In this document: positions 44,769-56,059 of the stretch, piece by piece
Position numbering within the stretch: the stretch's first letter is position 1
Layout: each line of letters begins with the position of its first letter
Source: Phymorhynchus buccinoides
Taxonomy: Eukaryota > Mollusca > Gastropoda > Neogastropoda > Raphitomidae
DNA length: 64,000 nucleotides
Assembly (NCBI GenBank): GCA_017654935.2
Contig: CM065682.1
Coordinates: forward strand, 80,154,809-80,218,808
Direction: 5' to 3'
Made by a program: the position numbers and the translations under genes
The notes under the pieces: generated by a model
Databases searched by the model: none
Seen by the model: the letters and a program-made list of their open reading frames with translations, nothing else
Told to the model about the DNA's origin: nothing

Positions 44769-45664
44769 CGCGCACAACAATTAGTGGATTTAAGAGGACC
44801 GGCCCGTACAGGGTTACTATCACTCGTGGTTGTGCCTCATAAACCGAAGTAGACATAGCTTATTGTTAAAAATTGTAACAGGAAATGGGGTTGCTGGAAG
44901 GTCGAGGTTCACGCCATCAGTTTCGACAAGATGAGACCATGCCCAATGCGATGTTGATTTCGATCTGTAGCATTTCTCTGCGCATATCTATGACAATGCT
45001 AGCTGGACTTTAGTATGTGCTGTAGTGTTTTCAAATACACAACTCTTTTATTGCTATACTACAGACAAAAGAACCCAATTCACTAACGAAAATGATGAAC
45101 GAAATCGATGGAATTCCTTGAAGAGTAGGATATAAATTACTACATTAATAGAAGTTTTACTTCTTTGACAATTATAATATTCTCTTCAGGGTTAAAAAAC
45201 AAAACAAAAAAGCAACAAAAACCACTATGCTACAGACTTTAAAACGATTTCAAATTATCACCCATGCTTCCATAGAATTCACGAGTTAAAAAATTAAAAT
45301 GTTTCGAGTGACACATTTGTGTGACCTTGCGAATGAGGTGTTACGCACATGTATCATTGTGCTTATTTCTATCGTCGCCCAGGCTATTGGCAGGATACAA
45401 GTAAATAATAGCAGGCGTGGCAAAAATAGCTATGCATTTATTACTTACAATACATTGTTCATGTATTCCAATTAAATGGCAATGTGTGGTTTGATAGATA
45501 AAATATGGCATGGAAAAAACCCAGCACCAGACAACACATTAATTTATGTAAAGTACATGGCAACACAATCCACAACAATTGTATACAAATATAAGGCTTA
45601 GGCCCCTTGCTATTGAAATTGATATCTTTGAATTTCAATCACTTCAAAAGCTCTTGTCCTCCTT
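44769..45664. other. No feature recognised
   Basis: A/T-rich single-copy-looking sequence between the minisatellite and the decayed receptor. No ORF of note. Confidence 0.5.
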
Positions 45665-47560
45665 AGCCTAGACGCGATTCTCCAGAAGCACATCAGGGTG
45701 TACCAAAAAGGCGAGATCATACGGCCGAGCTAGCGGCCAAAAAAAATATGGCCCATGGCATCGTTGGGACTCTCCAGGACACAGACACACCTGCGAGGCC
45801 AGCACACCAGCAGACAATGGGGAACAGCACAGGAAGTTGACATGGCTAGGGTGAACAACCGAGAGCACTGTTAATGTCTTGAGACTTCTGAGACTTCTGA
45901 ATGAGGACGATGGACGGCCTGCTTTGCACTGAGTAAATCTGCCACTTTGTCAAGCCACCAGACAATGATAAGGGATAAACATCAAGTTTAGTAAAATAAT
46001 CACAGCAAAGGCATACACATCGGCCAGGGACTGCTTCCTGGGTGATTGGCAGAGGGATACAGATGCCCGTCCGACTGTAGAATCCAGTGAGCGATACTTG
46101 GAAAGATGGGAACCAGCTTCAGTATGAGACGATTGTCCAACAGACTGCACTAGCCAGCCTCGTGCCTGATGCTACTGAAATGAGGAAGTTCAAGGGGAGT
46201 GCAAACCAGAAACTATACAGGTCGTAGTGATGAGGCCGATAATGGAAAAGCAGACAATCAGAAAGAAAGCAAAAACGCCCGGAAAACCTGCAAGTTGACA
46301 CACAGCACTGTGTCCCAGGACACATCATGCCAGATATAAACGTTTCTGGTACATACTGTCAGCCACTCCTAGCACATGCTAAGGTACAAAAACCCATCAG
46401 AAGGTCTCTGAAACAACAGAGATGGGTCACCAGCACAGTGAAGCAGAAACCTACTCTTATGATAGTCACTACACGAAATGCTTTGCACGGACCAGATTGC
46501 CCAGTATGGCGAAAAAGAAAGTGTGCTCAACACACTCGATACACAGGGAACGAAGCAAGTCATGCATGAAGAAGGTTCAGGCACGGGAGATGACAGATGG
46601 TTGAGGCAAAGTTGTAAAATAAGCTGCACTGCAACCACAGCCTCTAATCATCAGCATACAGCACGCTAAGTGGCTGAGGTCTTTGAAGGACATCCTTATG
46701 AATATCATCAAGTGCACAACCTGTGAAAGTCAATGAATGCAGTGTACCATCAACTGCAGGCTTCGTTCTGTTTTATATTGACGTGTGTGCCACAGTCTGA
46801 CAAATCAGAATATGTACATTAGAGAACATGTTCCCCATCCTGTCATCAAATTGTTGAAAGGTTCACTTCCAGATAAAATATAACAGTTGTATATGGTCAA
46901 AAGATTATCCATGTTCCAGCTCATGCGAGCTAGGCACTGCAGAATGTTGGAAAGTGGGTATTTGAAATAATAGAACTTGAGATTCTCGCACTATTCTGGA
47001 TAGTGTGTGTAAGCGAGGTTGATCTGATATCGCTGAGATATAACGTACCAAGTTGGGGAAAGAGACGTTCCCCAAATCAGAAATTGGACAGTGGCCAGGT
47101 AAGATAGCCAGCATCATATTTAATACCATCTGTTCCATCTGCATCCACTGCCTCGAGCTTTCAGGATTTCAGGTCTGGATAAAGGTCTGCTGGAAACAGC
47201 TGGGACACGACAAAGCTAAGCCATGACACGTGCACTCTGACGGGGCAGTGCAGGTCACAGAAACAGTTCGGAGTCAGACTTTGGACAGTGGGACACACCC
47301 ATCACACAGGTGAGATGTGTGCAAACAGGCTGAGAGTCACGACAACGGTAAAACTTCGCACACTGGTAATTGCCGCATTCTGCTGCATCGTGCACTCTGG
47401 GCAGTCGTAGAATCCATTACACCTGGTGAATACTGGGTTCCCGCAGACAGTAACACTTGGGACATTGGTGCATCCGGGGCTTTTCTGGACATGCAAGCTA
47501 CGCCCTGCAACCGTCTGTCTGGTTTAAAGGACGCACTGGTACCTGAGGTATGTGAAATCA
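45665..47560 (-). pseudogene. Decayed GRL101-like receptor (LDLa, LRR, 7TM), tandem paralogue
   Basis: Reading the minus strand with frequent frame changes gives, in order: LDLa parts (VFTRCNGFYDCPE; CGNYQCAKFYRCRDSQPVC), an LRR cap (CTCHGLALSCP), LRR pieces (ISDLGNVSFPNLVRY), a pre-TM junction (MSFKDLSHL, then SSCM), TM1 (FAILGNL), VTHL/DLLMG of TM2, VCQLAGF before TM3, the second extracellular loop FYSRTGICIPLPIT, TM5 ADVYAFAVIILLNLMF and a TM7 end near VLLENR. This is the relaxin-receptor-like 7TM type carried by GRL101. At least ten indels or stops are needed, so it is a pseudogene. No intron separates LRR from 7TM, which fits either a single-exon ancestral structure or a retrocopy. It lies upstream of, and on the same strand as, the better-preserved receptor gene. 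Confidence 0.75.
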
Positions 47561-48227
47561 AACCGCAGGGGATCATGGGAAAAAAATTGGTATTGTCCTA
47601 AACAGCTGTCTTAAAAGTATTTGTCATCTTCCCCATTCACACAGTCCGTTTGTTCCATTGCACTAGACTGGCGGCATTTTGTAGCACTGTTAAAAAATGC
47701 CAGTGGAAAAAAGCACAAAACACTTTGCACAAAGGAAAAGAACACATACAGACCCACTTTGCATGGCTCTTTCTCACTCTCTCAACTTTCTTCGTATAGG
47801 AGTATTTATATTCCCTTGCCCCAACCCCACCCCTTTTGTTTTTGAAGAACATAAATTTGTATTTACTACAACTAACATTACTCTCTTCTCGCGGACTAAG
47901 AGAAATAGTGTCGTCAGAGGGGGCTTAGTCTAGTAGGTGGTTTCCTGATCAGGCTCCTACTGAATCCACCGAAGTGATTAAGCAGCGGCGCAGTGTCTTC
48001 TCGGTGGTGCCTCCTGAGGCCTAATATAGAATCACTCCTTGATGTGGTCTGGAGGGTTCTTGCGACCTGAACAAGCCGGGGGTGGCTGCGTGTTGGAATA
48101 GGAAGTGCAGCGTGAGAGCAACGCCACTGTACGGCCCAGAAGACGGGACAGCAAACAAAAGAGTACTCTCTTTCTCTCAAGCTCTATCTTCCCATTTATC
48201 ATTCACTATCTCGTTTTCCCTAACCCC
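47561..48227. other. No gene recognised
   Basis: The end of this stretch (about 48075-48160, 'ccagaagacgggacagc...') weakly resembles 55680-55715, and both precede a (CT)n tract. It may be a worn copy of the same repeat. Confidence 0.35.
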
Positions 48228-48267
<40 letters not shown>

Positions 48268-48318
48268 CTCTATTCTCTCTCTCTCTCTCTCCTTCTCTCC
48301 TCTCTCTCTCTCTCTCTC
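48228..48318 (+). repeat. (TC)n microsatellite
   Basis: About 90 bp of imperfect TC. The serine/leucine ORFs across it are repeat artefacts. Confidence 0.95.
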
Positions 48319-48579
48319 CAAATGTATTCACTATTAAATGAAGTGTAGGGAATGCTTTGTTTGTATGACTTACTATTAGACCGGCCTGCCACAGAAGTGA
48401 TAGGTACCCCCGGCGGCGGGGCGGGGGGATGGCCACATGATTTCTAAGCGTTTTATGATAAAAAGCCAGGGTTACCCTTTATAAAACAGGGCACACACGT
48501 CTAGAAGGGGTTTTGGCCTATTGTCATTCTTGGGCGCCTGTATTTCAGATGTATGTGCAGAATTGGAATTCATGGAACA

Positions 48580-49612
48580 GGGCACGACATTTGGCATGAT
48601 GGTTTATTAGGTGTGTTTATCAATTTATGATGTAAGGACATTGCGATTCGCCTTTAACCCATTCAGTGCCAAGGGTATTTATATAGACAGTAATAAAATA
48701 AAAAAATTATAGTGGTATACAATTTTCATGAAAAACAAGCGTGAAAATTTGCAAGATAGTCAGTGTGGTGTTTTACCCAATTTATGATATAGGGACATTT
48801 TCACGCAGCCTTAACCCATTCAGTTGCCAGGCATTTGATCGCAGACAGTTAATATTTAAAATAATACATAGTTGTCAGCATTTCATGAAACAAGCATGAA
48901 ATTGGCTGATAGTCTTTTTATGATGGGTTTACCAATCTGACGTAGGAACATTTTCTATATAGCCTTTCCCCTCGTACCAATGGCATTTGTGATGGAAATA
49001 GTTATTTAATTTTAAAAAAATGGCATGCTGGCCATGTTCACTTAACATGTCTCGTTTGGTGCAAGAGGCAATATTTATGGAAGGAACACTAGTCTGGTCA
49101 AAATAAGATTTATTGCAAGATTCTAGAGGGAAAACACAGTGCAAACCGTGATTTTGACACGGGTGACGTACTGGGTCTTTAACCCCCAGTGCCAGGGCAT
49201 TTTTGATCGCGACAGTATTTAAGTTTTCTAAATTCTAGTTTTCGGCACTTTCATGTAACAAGCATAAATTCGGCATGGTGGTTTCTTACCCTTTCGTCGC
49301 GAGGCCATTTTTCAGCCAAAAAATACCATTCAACTAACTGGGTAGAGAACAAAAATTAACTTTGCGATTTTGGGAATTCCTCTGTGACATGCACAACACT
49401 AGGCCAATCCTACCCTAAAATGAAGAAAACAGGGTCTTCAGATAATCAGGCCCTGAATTTGATGCCTTTTTAAGTGACATGAGTGCTAAACCATTGTGGT
49501 GCATAAAGCAACATTGGCGGGAAAGGGTTAATAAAGATTATGGTGTCTTAATCCTTTCTGTCATAGGGATATTTCAATCCAGCCTTTAACAGCCAAAGAC
49601 ATCTTTGTTTGC
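48580..49612 (+). repeat. Degenerate ~150-bp satellite running into a gap
   Basis: A module recurs near 48590, 48750, 48900, 49150-49290 and 49530. It comprises 'ttaccaatttatgatgtagggacatt', 'agcctttaacccattcagtgcca', 'ggcatttttgatcgcgacagt', and 'tttcatgaaacaagcatgaaattggc'. Spacing is about 150-160 bp early on and less regular later. The last unit is cut by the N gap, so the array is probably longer than shown. Confidence 0.65.
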
Positions 49613-50112
49613 NNNNNNNNNNNNNNNNNNNNNNNNNNNNNNNNNNNNNNNNNNNNNNNNNNNNNNNNNNNNNNNNNNNNNNNNNNNNNNNNNNNNNNNN
49701 NNNNNNNNNNNNNNNNNNNNNNNNNNNNNNNNNNNNNNNNNNNNNNNNNNNNNNNNNNNNNNNNNNNNNNNNNNNNNNNNNNNNNNNNNNNNNNNNNNNN
49801 NNNNNNNNNNNNNNNNNNNNNNNNNNNNNNNNNNNNNNNNNNNNNNNNNNNNNNNNNNNNNNNNNNNNNNNNNNNNNNNNNNNNNNNNNNNNNNNNNNNN
49901 NNNNNNNNNNNNNNNNNNNNNNNNNNNNNNNNNNNNNNNNNNNNNNNNNNNNNNNNNNNNNNNNNNNNNNNNNNNNNNNNNNNNNNNNNNNNNNNNNNNN
50001 NNNNNNNNNNNNNNNNNNNNNNNNNNNNNNNNNNNNNNNNNNNNNNNNNNNNNNNNNNNNNNNNNNNNNNNNNNNNNNNNNNNNNNNNNNNNNNNNNNNN
50101 NNNNNNNNNNNN
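49613..50112. other. Assembly gap (500 N)
   Basis: 500 undetermined bases inside or at the edge of the degenerate satellite. Confidence 0.99.
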
Positions 50113-50274
50113 GGATGATGCCGCCCCTGATGAGAAATAATGTTGTCAGTTCTGGACGATGAAGCGATGACCATAAACCGTATAATGATAATTAGGCGTC
50201 ATGATAAACTGTTAATATATGAGATCCTGCCGACAACATTGCTGCAGACACTAGAACTGTATTAAAAGTCGATT

Positions 50275-50275
50275 G

Positions 50276-50306
<31 letters not shown>

Positions 50307-50375
50307 CGAGATGAGAGCGAGGAGAGAGAAGAGAGAGCGAAGAGATAGACCGGGAGGGAGAGAGGAGAGGAATGG
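50275..50375 (+). repeat. (GATA)n/(GA)n microsatellite
   Basis: Short gata run, then GA-rich sequence. Confidence 0.9.
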
Positions 50376-50671
50376 AAATAGATTTGGTAGAAGGCACTTT
50401 CCATTACAACAATGCCGGATTCGAAGTCACAGGGTGGTGTCACCGCATGCGTGTACATTGTGAGCGTCCCTATTGGTGATAAACATGCACTCAAAATAAA
50501 AATAATGATTTAATACGACAGTTATCCTCCACAATAACCGGATACACATAACCAAGACAAGCTTTTAAAACCAAAGTACGACGAATGAATATTTAAAATA
50601 TGTTTTATGCTTTCTACTATCAGTGATGGGTTTCCTCTGTGACATTATTTTCGTATTTTATTTGGTCCTTT

Positions 50672-51026
50672 TATACTCACAGAGGAGTTCCTATGAAATT
50701 CGGGTGCTCCATCCTGGATAGCGGCGTCACAGCCAAAGGCACGCACCAATTTTGTTTGATAACTTCCATGCAATTTGTGTGTGACTGATGAGGAGGAAAG
50801 AGTGGGGAGGGGTTAAATGTGACCAAAAATGAAAACTTTTCCGTTGCACTGGTTGAACGTGTGCTAAGTGCCTATGGGCACATGGACCGTGGTTTACGTG
50901 TCATCCGAAAGACGCCACGTTCACACCGCAAGGCTAGTGCAGAGGAGAGGACCAAATCACCGACCGGTTCGAGCTCGGAATTATTGTTGATGCAGGCGAA
51001 CGCGTTACTCTGTGCCACTCATACAC
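50672..51026 (-). mobile_element. tRNA-derived SINE, copy 2
   Basis: The minus-strand head near 51026 has an A-box-like TGGCACAGAGT and a B-box-like AGCTCGAACC. The body shared with 42175-42440 follows, then the tail '...ccgaatttcataggaactcc' and 'tctgtgag' near 50672. At about 355 bp it is close to full length. The family matches a repeat type I recall from gastropod genomes (unverified). Confidence 0.7.
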
Positions 51027-52310
51027 CATTTAGCTTGTTTTTGAGTGAGGTAAACGGAAGGCATGAAGCTGGTCTTCTTATCTACATGTCTCTGCCAAGA
51101 AATAGTGCGGTGGGTTTTTTTTAGTGTCACGTTTTGGGGGGTCTCATGGTCATCCATTTGGACGTTGGGAAAAAAAAAAGTGTTCAGTATTAATTTGTGG
51201 GGTCGAGTGGTGTGTTTTGAGTGATTGTGTCTGTCTGTCAGTCTCGTATGTCAGGTGGTACTAGTGCCTACAAAGTGCTGGGTCAACTTCTGCCAAACCA
51301 TAAAAAGCCCCCACTGACAAATCGTAGTTTGTGCCAATATCACTTGTTTTGCCAGGTATACAGTATCAAGGCTAGGTATAAAAAAATATCGGAAAGCAAA
51401 GCCAAAGTCACTCGTGTCGGTAAATTCTAAAAATCTTTCTGTGCCATGGGCCGTTCCAGCCGAAAAGTTACCTTAAAATCAAATTTACTTTTTATGTTGG
51501 ATAACTGTAATAATTTGTACTTGAAAGAGAATGACTGGAAGCATGAAATAAATTACGTGACATTGGTTTTTCAACACCATGGACCTTGGCGGCCATTTGA
51601 AATTTCAGACAAACTTGTAGGGAATGCCACGCCTCTTTAACTTTGCAAGGTTTTAATGGTGATTTAACAAAACAAATACGATTTGGGACTGATAAGTATT
51701 TTTAGGTAGGCTTCTTGTAGAAGGTCAAACAGCTCACTTGATGCTAAAAACAGTTTACTTTCAAAATTCCCTAAGATTATATTAAAAAACAAATTGATTA
51801 GAAATGTTATCTGGCAGTACGTTTGAAGGAACAGTTTATTATACCAGCATGACTGATCCCATTTGGTCAAATTCGTTTATTTTGCGTAACATACCACGTT
51901 TGTATGTGGTAAACGTAAATCCAAGGTTATATGACTATGCATCCATTCGGATATGGGTATAAATAAGTGCCTAAATGGACTTCTGAAGAGGTAGAGCACA
52001 TACATTCTGGTCACACAATGGGCTGCATTGCACGCGAATGAGAAATTTGTTGCCAACCCCAGGGCATTGGCGTCATTCTTTTATTGTTATGTTACCGACC
52101 TGTGTGATTTTTTTTCTTTTCATGTATTTATTCTTGGTTTCGATTTCAGTGTTGTCTAAAAAATAAAACATATGAGTTACAGTTCACTTTCCGTCACCTA
52201 TTCTCGTATATTCGCTTGCTTAGTTGAACAAAAGGTCGATGAATGACGTAAGGGTGTTAACATGCTATAACATGTTGCAAACTAAACTTAACGTTTAAAT
52301 TCTCAGGTCA
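51027..52310. other. No feature recognised
   Basis: Single-copy-looking, A/T-rich. The short ORFs (51221-51430, 51446-51640, 51664-51870) show no motif. Confidence 0.5.
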
Positions 52311-52625
52311 CAGGAGAGAGATGAGAGAGGAGAGAGAGAGAGAAAGAAAGAAAGACAGACAGTCAGGACAGAGGACGAGAGAGAGAGGGAGAGAGAGAAT
52401 TATACATACACATTTACATATGAATAAATACAGTGCAAATATGGCAGGGCCATGTTTATATATTGATAAGAAAAAAGCGAGCGTCGCGCGCGCTGGCGCG
52501 CATGTGTGTGTGTGAGAAAGAGAGAGAGAGAGAGAGAGAGAGATATGAGAGAGAGAGTAGAGAGAGAGACGAGGACAAGAGAGAGAGAGGAGAGAGACAG
52601 ACAGCAGACAGACCAGACAGTCAGA

Positions 52626-52658
<33 letters not shown>

Positions 52659-53935
52659 TATACATACACATTTACATATGAATAAAATACAGTGCAAATA
52701 GGCAAGGTAATGTTTATATATGATAAGAAAAAGCGAGCGCGCGCCACGCACGCGCGGCAGTCGTGTAGTGTGTGATGATCTGTGTGTGAGTGGGTGAGAG
52801 AAGAGAGAGAGCGAGAGAGAGACAGAATAGCGAAGAACCAGAGGGAGAGAGAGACGACTGAAGAGACTAAACAGAGAGAGAGAGACAGGACAAGAACAGG
52901 ACAGACAAACACCAGAAAGAAGAGGAGAGAGAAGAAAGAGAATGAGAGAGAAGAGAGAGCTAGATAGAACGGAGAGAGTGAGAGAGCGAGAGAAGAGACA
53001 GAGACAAAAAGAGAGAGAGAGACAGAACAGACAGACAGACACAAACGAGAAGGAGAGAGAGACGAGATGATGAAAGAGAGGGAGCGACGAGAGAGAGAGG
53101 AGAGAGATAGAGAGACGCTTAACGATGGGGAGAGAGAAAGAAAGAAAGACAGACAAGACAGCTCAGACAGAGATTGAGAGAGAGAGAGCAAGCAGGGAGA
53201 GAGAGAAATCAAAATAAAACATAAAAAGCGCTATTTACACTATGAATAAAAAATCACACACAGATGCAAATAGGCAAGGCAATGACCTATGCTAAATAAT
53301 AATATTGCTAAGAAAAGCGAGCGTGCGCGCGCGCGCGCGCGCCGCATGTGAGCGTATAATAGATGTAGAAGAAAGAGAGAGAGATGAGAATAGACACAGA
53401 GAGACCGATGAGAAGAAGGATAACGAGAACACAGAGACAAATCGAGAGACGAACAAACGTCCGATGAAGAGAGAGAGAGAGACGAAACAGACATACAGAA
53501 AGACAGACAGTCAGACAGAGACAGAAGAATGAGAGAGCTGAGAGGGAGAGAGAGAACTAGCATCCAAATTTACCATATGAAGTAAAAATTTACAAGTGCA
53601 AGATATGCAAGTCATGTTTATATATTGTAAGAAAAAGCTGGAGCGCGCGCACGCGCGCGCATTGTGTGTGATGTGTGTGTCGTGGTGAGAGACGAGAAGA
53701 GAGAGAGATTTTAGAGAATGTCGAGAGAGAGAGAGAAGAGAGAGAGAAAGAGAAAGATACAGAGAGAGGGACGAGAGAGACGAGAGAGACAAAACAGAGA
53801 GAGAGAAGACAGAAAAGAATGACAGACAAACAGAATAGGAGAGAGAGAAGAGATGAAAATGAAATAGAGAGAGAGGAAGATGAGACAGAGAGAGAGCAGA
53901 GAGAGAGCAGAGAGATGGGAAGTGTGTAATGTGTA
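52311..53935 (+). repeat. Composite GA-rich higher-order array with CG-rich cores
   Basis: Four copies of a core of about 130 bp lie near 52395-52520, 52655-52795, 53205-53350 and 53553-53685. Each core contains 'catacacatttacatatgaa', 'cagtgcaaata', 'catgtttatatattgataag' and then a CG alternating run (gcgcgcgcgc). Cores are embedded in long (GA)n filler of variable length. The predicted Leu/Ser-rich minus-strand proteins are translations of (TC)n and not genes. Confidence 0.85.
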
Positions 53936-55550
53936 GTGTCGTGGTGCGCGCTCGCCAGTGCTTACGCACATGATACATTCGCACACAAAATCACTCTTCT
54001 TATCTTCAGGGGACAAAAATAGCTGATCACAAACGGTGTTCGACAAGACAAGTGGCACACTCGTTTACTTCGGGTTCAGTATCGTTGATGGTATTATCAC
54101 CATACTTGCACCTTCACACCGCAGAGACATCTAGAAACAGGTGCTTTCAGTTATAAAACACAAATCTGCGTTGAGATCAGTGCCGTGCTCTTAAAAAAGC
54201 GCGTATTTCTAAGAAATAACTTACTTTCAGTTGCAGCTAAAGAACGGTCACAGCAACTCAAAAACCAGTGTTTCGAACCGCAAATTTAGCACGATTTTCG
54301 GTTCAAGAAGGGTTTTTCCCACCTCTAATTATAGCGTCCCTTACCGTGTCGATAGTGCATTGCTGATTCGTGACATAACATGTTTTGCCTAACAAAAATT
54401 ACAATCTGTCAAGGTTTCGGAATATATTAAGAGTATATTAATTAATCAATATTGAATATACTACATATTATTTTTGTACCGCCCTCTCTTTAAAGAAATT
54501 TTAAACTGTCTTTGACATGCTTGTTTTGAAAGGTGTTGTTCTTTAAACATTTTCATTAATTATATTCTGTGATTTAGACAACTCTTTTTCAGATATAACA
54601 GGGTTTAAAATACTGAACAAAAACAATTCAGATTAGTAACTTAATACTGATCAGGAATAAGTTTTCGATTTTATTCAAACTTGTATTGAAATGTAAAGAC
54701 AAAAAATATGCCAAAACTGTTTCAAAAGTAAATTACATAACGTTTGCTTATTTTGAACTTATAAGGCTAATAAAGGAGCAATAGAAGCAGGCATAGGTGT
54801 TTTCCAGCCATTCATGCCCTCAAAGTTTGTTTGCAAACTCATCTTGTGTAGCAGAAAACTAGCCTCCAAGAAATTACTTATGCAATACTTCACAATCCTT
54901 ACTATGGTGTGAGAAGTGTCATGGTGTCAGTAAATTAAAATGCCAGGAGCAATGAATATCTAAAGTAAGTGAAATGATTGGAACTAGGTAAAAGAGCGCA
55001 AACAATCAAGAATATCTTTTTAATATCAGTACTTGAGATAATGAAAAACAAACAGGAGTACTTGTAAGGTTTGTAAAAAACATAGTCAAAATCTGCCCAG
55101 AAATACTAGCTGTTTACAGGCTGTTATTGCTTCTACAGTGGAGTTTCCCTGTTCATACAATATAAAAGATGAAGAAACACATATTCTTTTCGTAGCGCCT
55201 ATTAGGCCCTGAAATAATTGCGACACAGATTGCTACAACAACACACTCATCTTATATATGCAAGGTAAAATAATAAGAGTACAACCACCAGAGGAGAGAC
55301 TGCACTTGTTGCTGAGTCCAACTGGTGGAGTTTAGTGGAGCCTGTTTGAGCAATATAAATGCAGGACACCACCTATTAAGCCCCATACTGACTCGTGACT
55401 CGCCAGTTGTCTCCTTGATTCCTGCGCTGATTTGTTTCGACAAAACACAAGCCATTGAAATTAACTTTATTACAAGTCAAATGCACAATCTTGATTAAGG
55501 GCTGAGGCGCAGTACCGATTATGTCTTAAGATTTTAGTTTTTTGCATGTT
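53936..55550. other. No feature recognised
   Basis: A/T-rich sequence without ORFs over 70 codons or recognisable repeats. Confidence 0.5.
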
Positions 55551-55702
55551 AACAGTAACCACTAAACTGTCCAATTGTGTAACCATATCTGTCATTATTC
55601 TTCCCTGGTCAGTCGCATGCGCCGTGCGTGGGTTGCAGCCTTGAGGGTACTCACGGATCGTGTTGCCTGAACAGCCAATGCGCCTACTCAGCAGACGGGA
55701 CG

Positions 55703-55730
55703 CTGACGAAGGAGCGTGACACTCCCGAAA
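55703..55730 (+). ncRNA. Hammerhead-ribozyme-like core
   Basis: CTGACGA (55703-55709), a 4-bp stem GGAG/CTCC with a 7-nt loop, then CGAAA (55726-55730) match the conserved CUGANGA-stem II-GAAA core of hammerhead ribozymes. Penelope-like elements often carry such ribozymes in their terminal repeats. I could not pair stems I and III convincingly, so self-cleavage is not established. Confidence 0.4.
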
Positions 55731-55734
55731 GCTC

Positions 55735-55843
55735 TGTCTCTCTCTCCTCTCTCTCTCTCTGCTCACTTCTCTCGCTTTATCTTTCTCCCCCCCCCCCTCT
55801 CTCTCTCTCACTCGCCACCCTCCCTCTCTCTCTTCTCTCTCTA

Positions 55844-55890
<47 letters not shown>
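55735..55890 (+). repeat. (CT)n microsatellite
   Basis: CT-rich tract immediately after the hammerhead-like core. Confidence 0.95.
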
Positions 55891-55892
<2 letters not shown>

Positions 55893-56059
55893 TCTCGATG
55901 TCCCAATGTAATAGGTAGGTAGACTTCATATTCGTCATGCTCGGGTTCTCTCTCTCTTCGTCTCGCTGATTATCGTATGTTGCTGAGTCTGGGTGAGATA
56001 GGCTCTCGCGCGTTGTCGTGCGGCTAGTTCAAGGGTGGGCGGGGGGGGGGGGGGTTTAG

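Noticed and set aside
52308..53984. Large Leu/Ser-rich minus-strand proteins (up to 282 residues)
   Set aside because: They are translations of the GA/TC array in several frames at once and show no codon structure.
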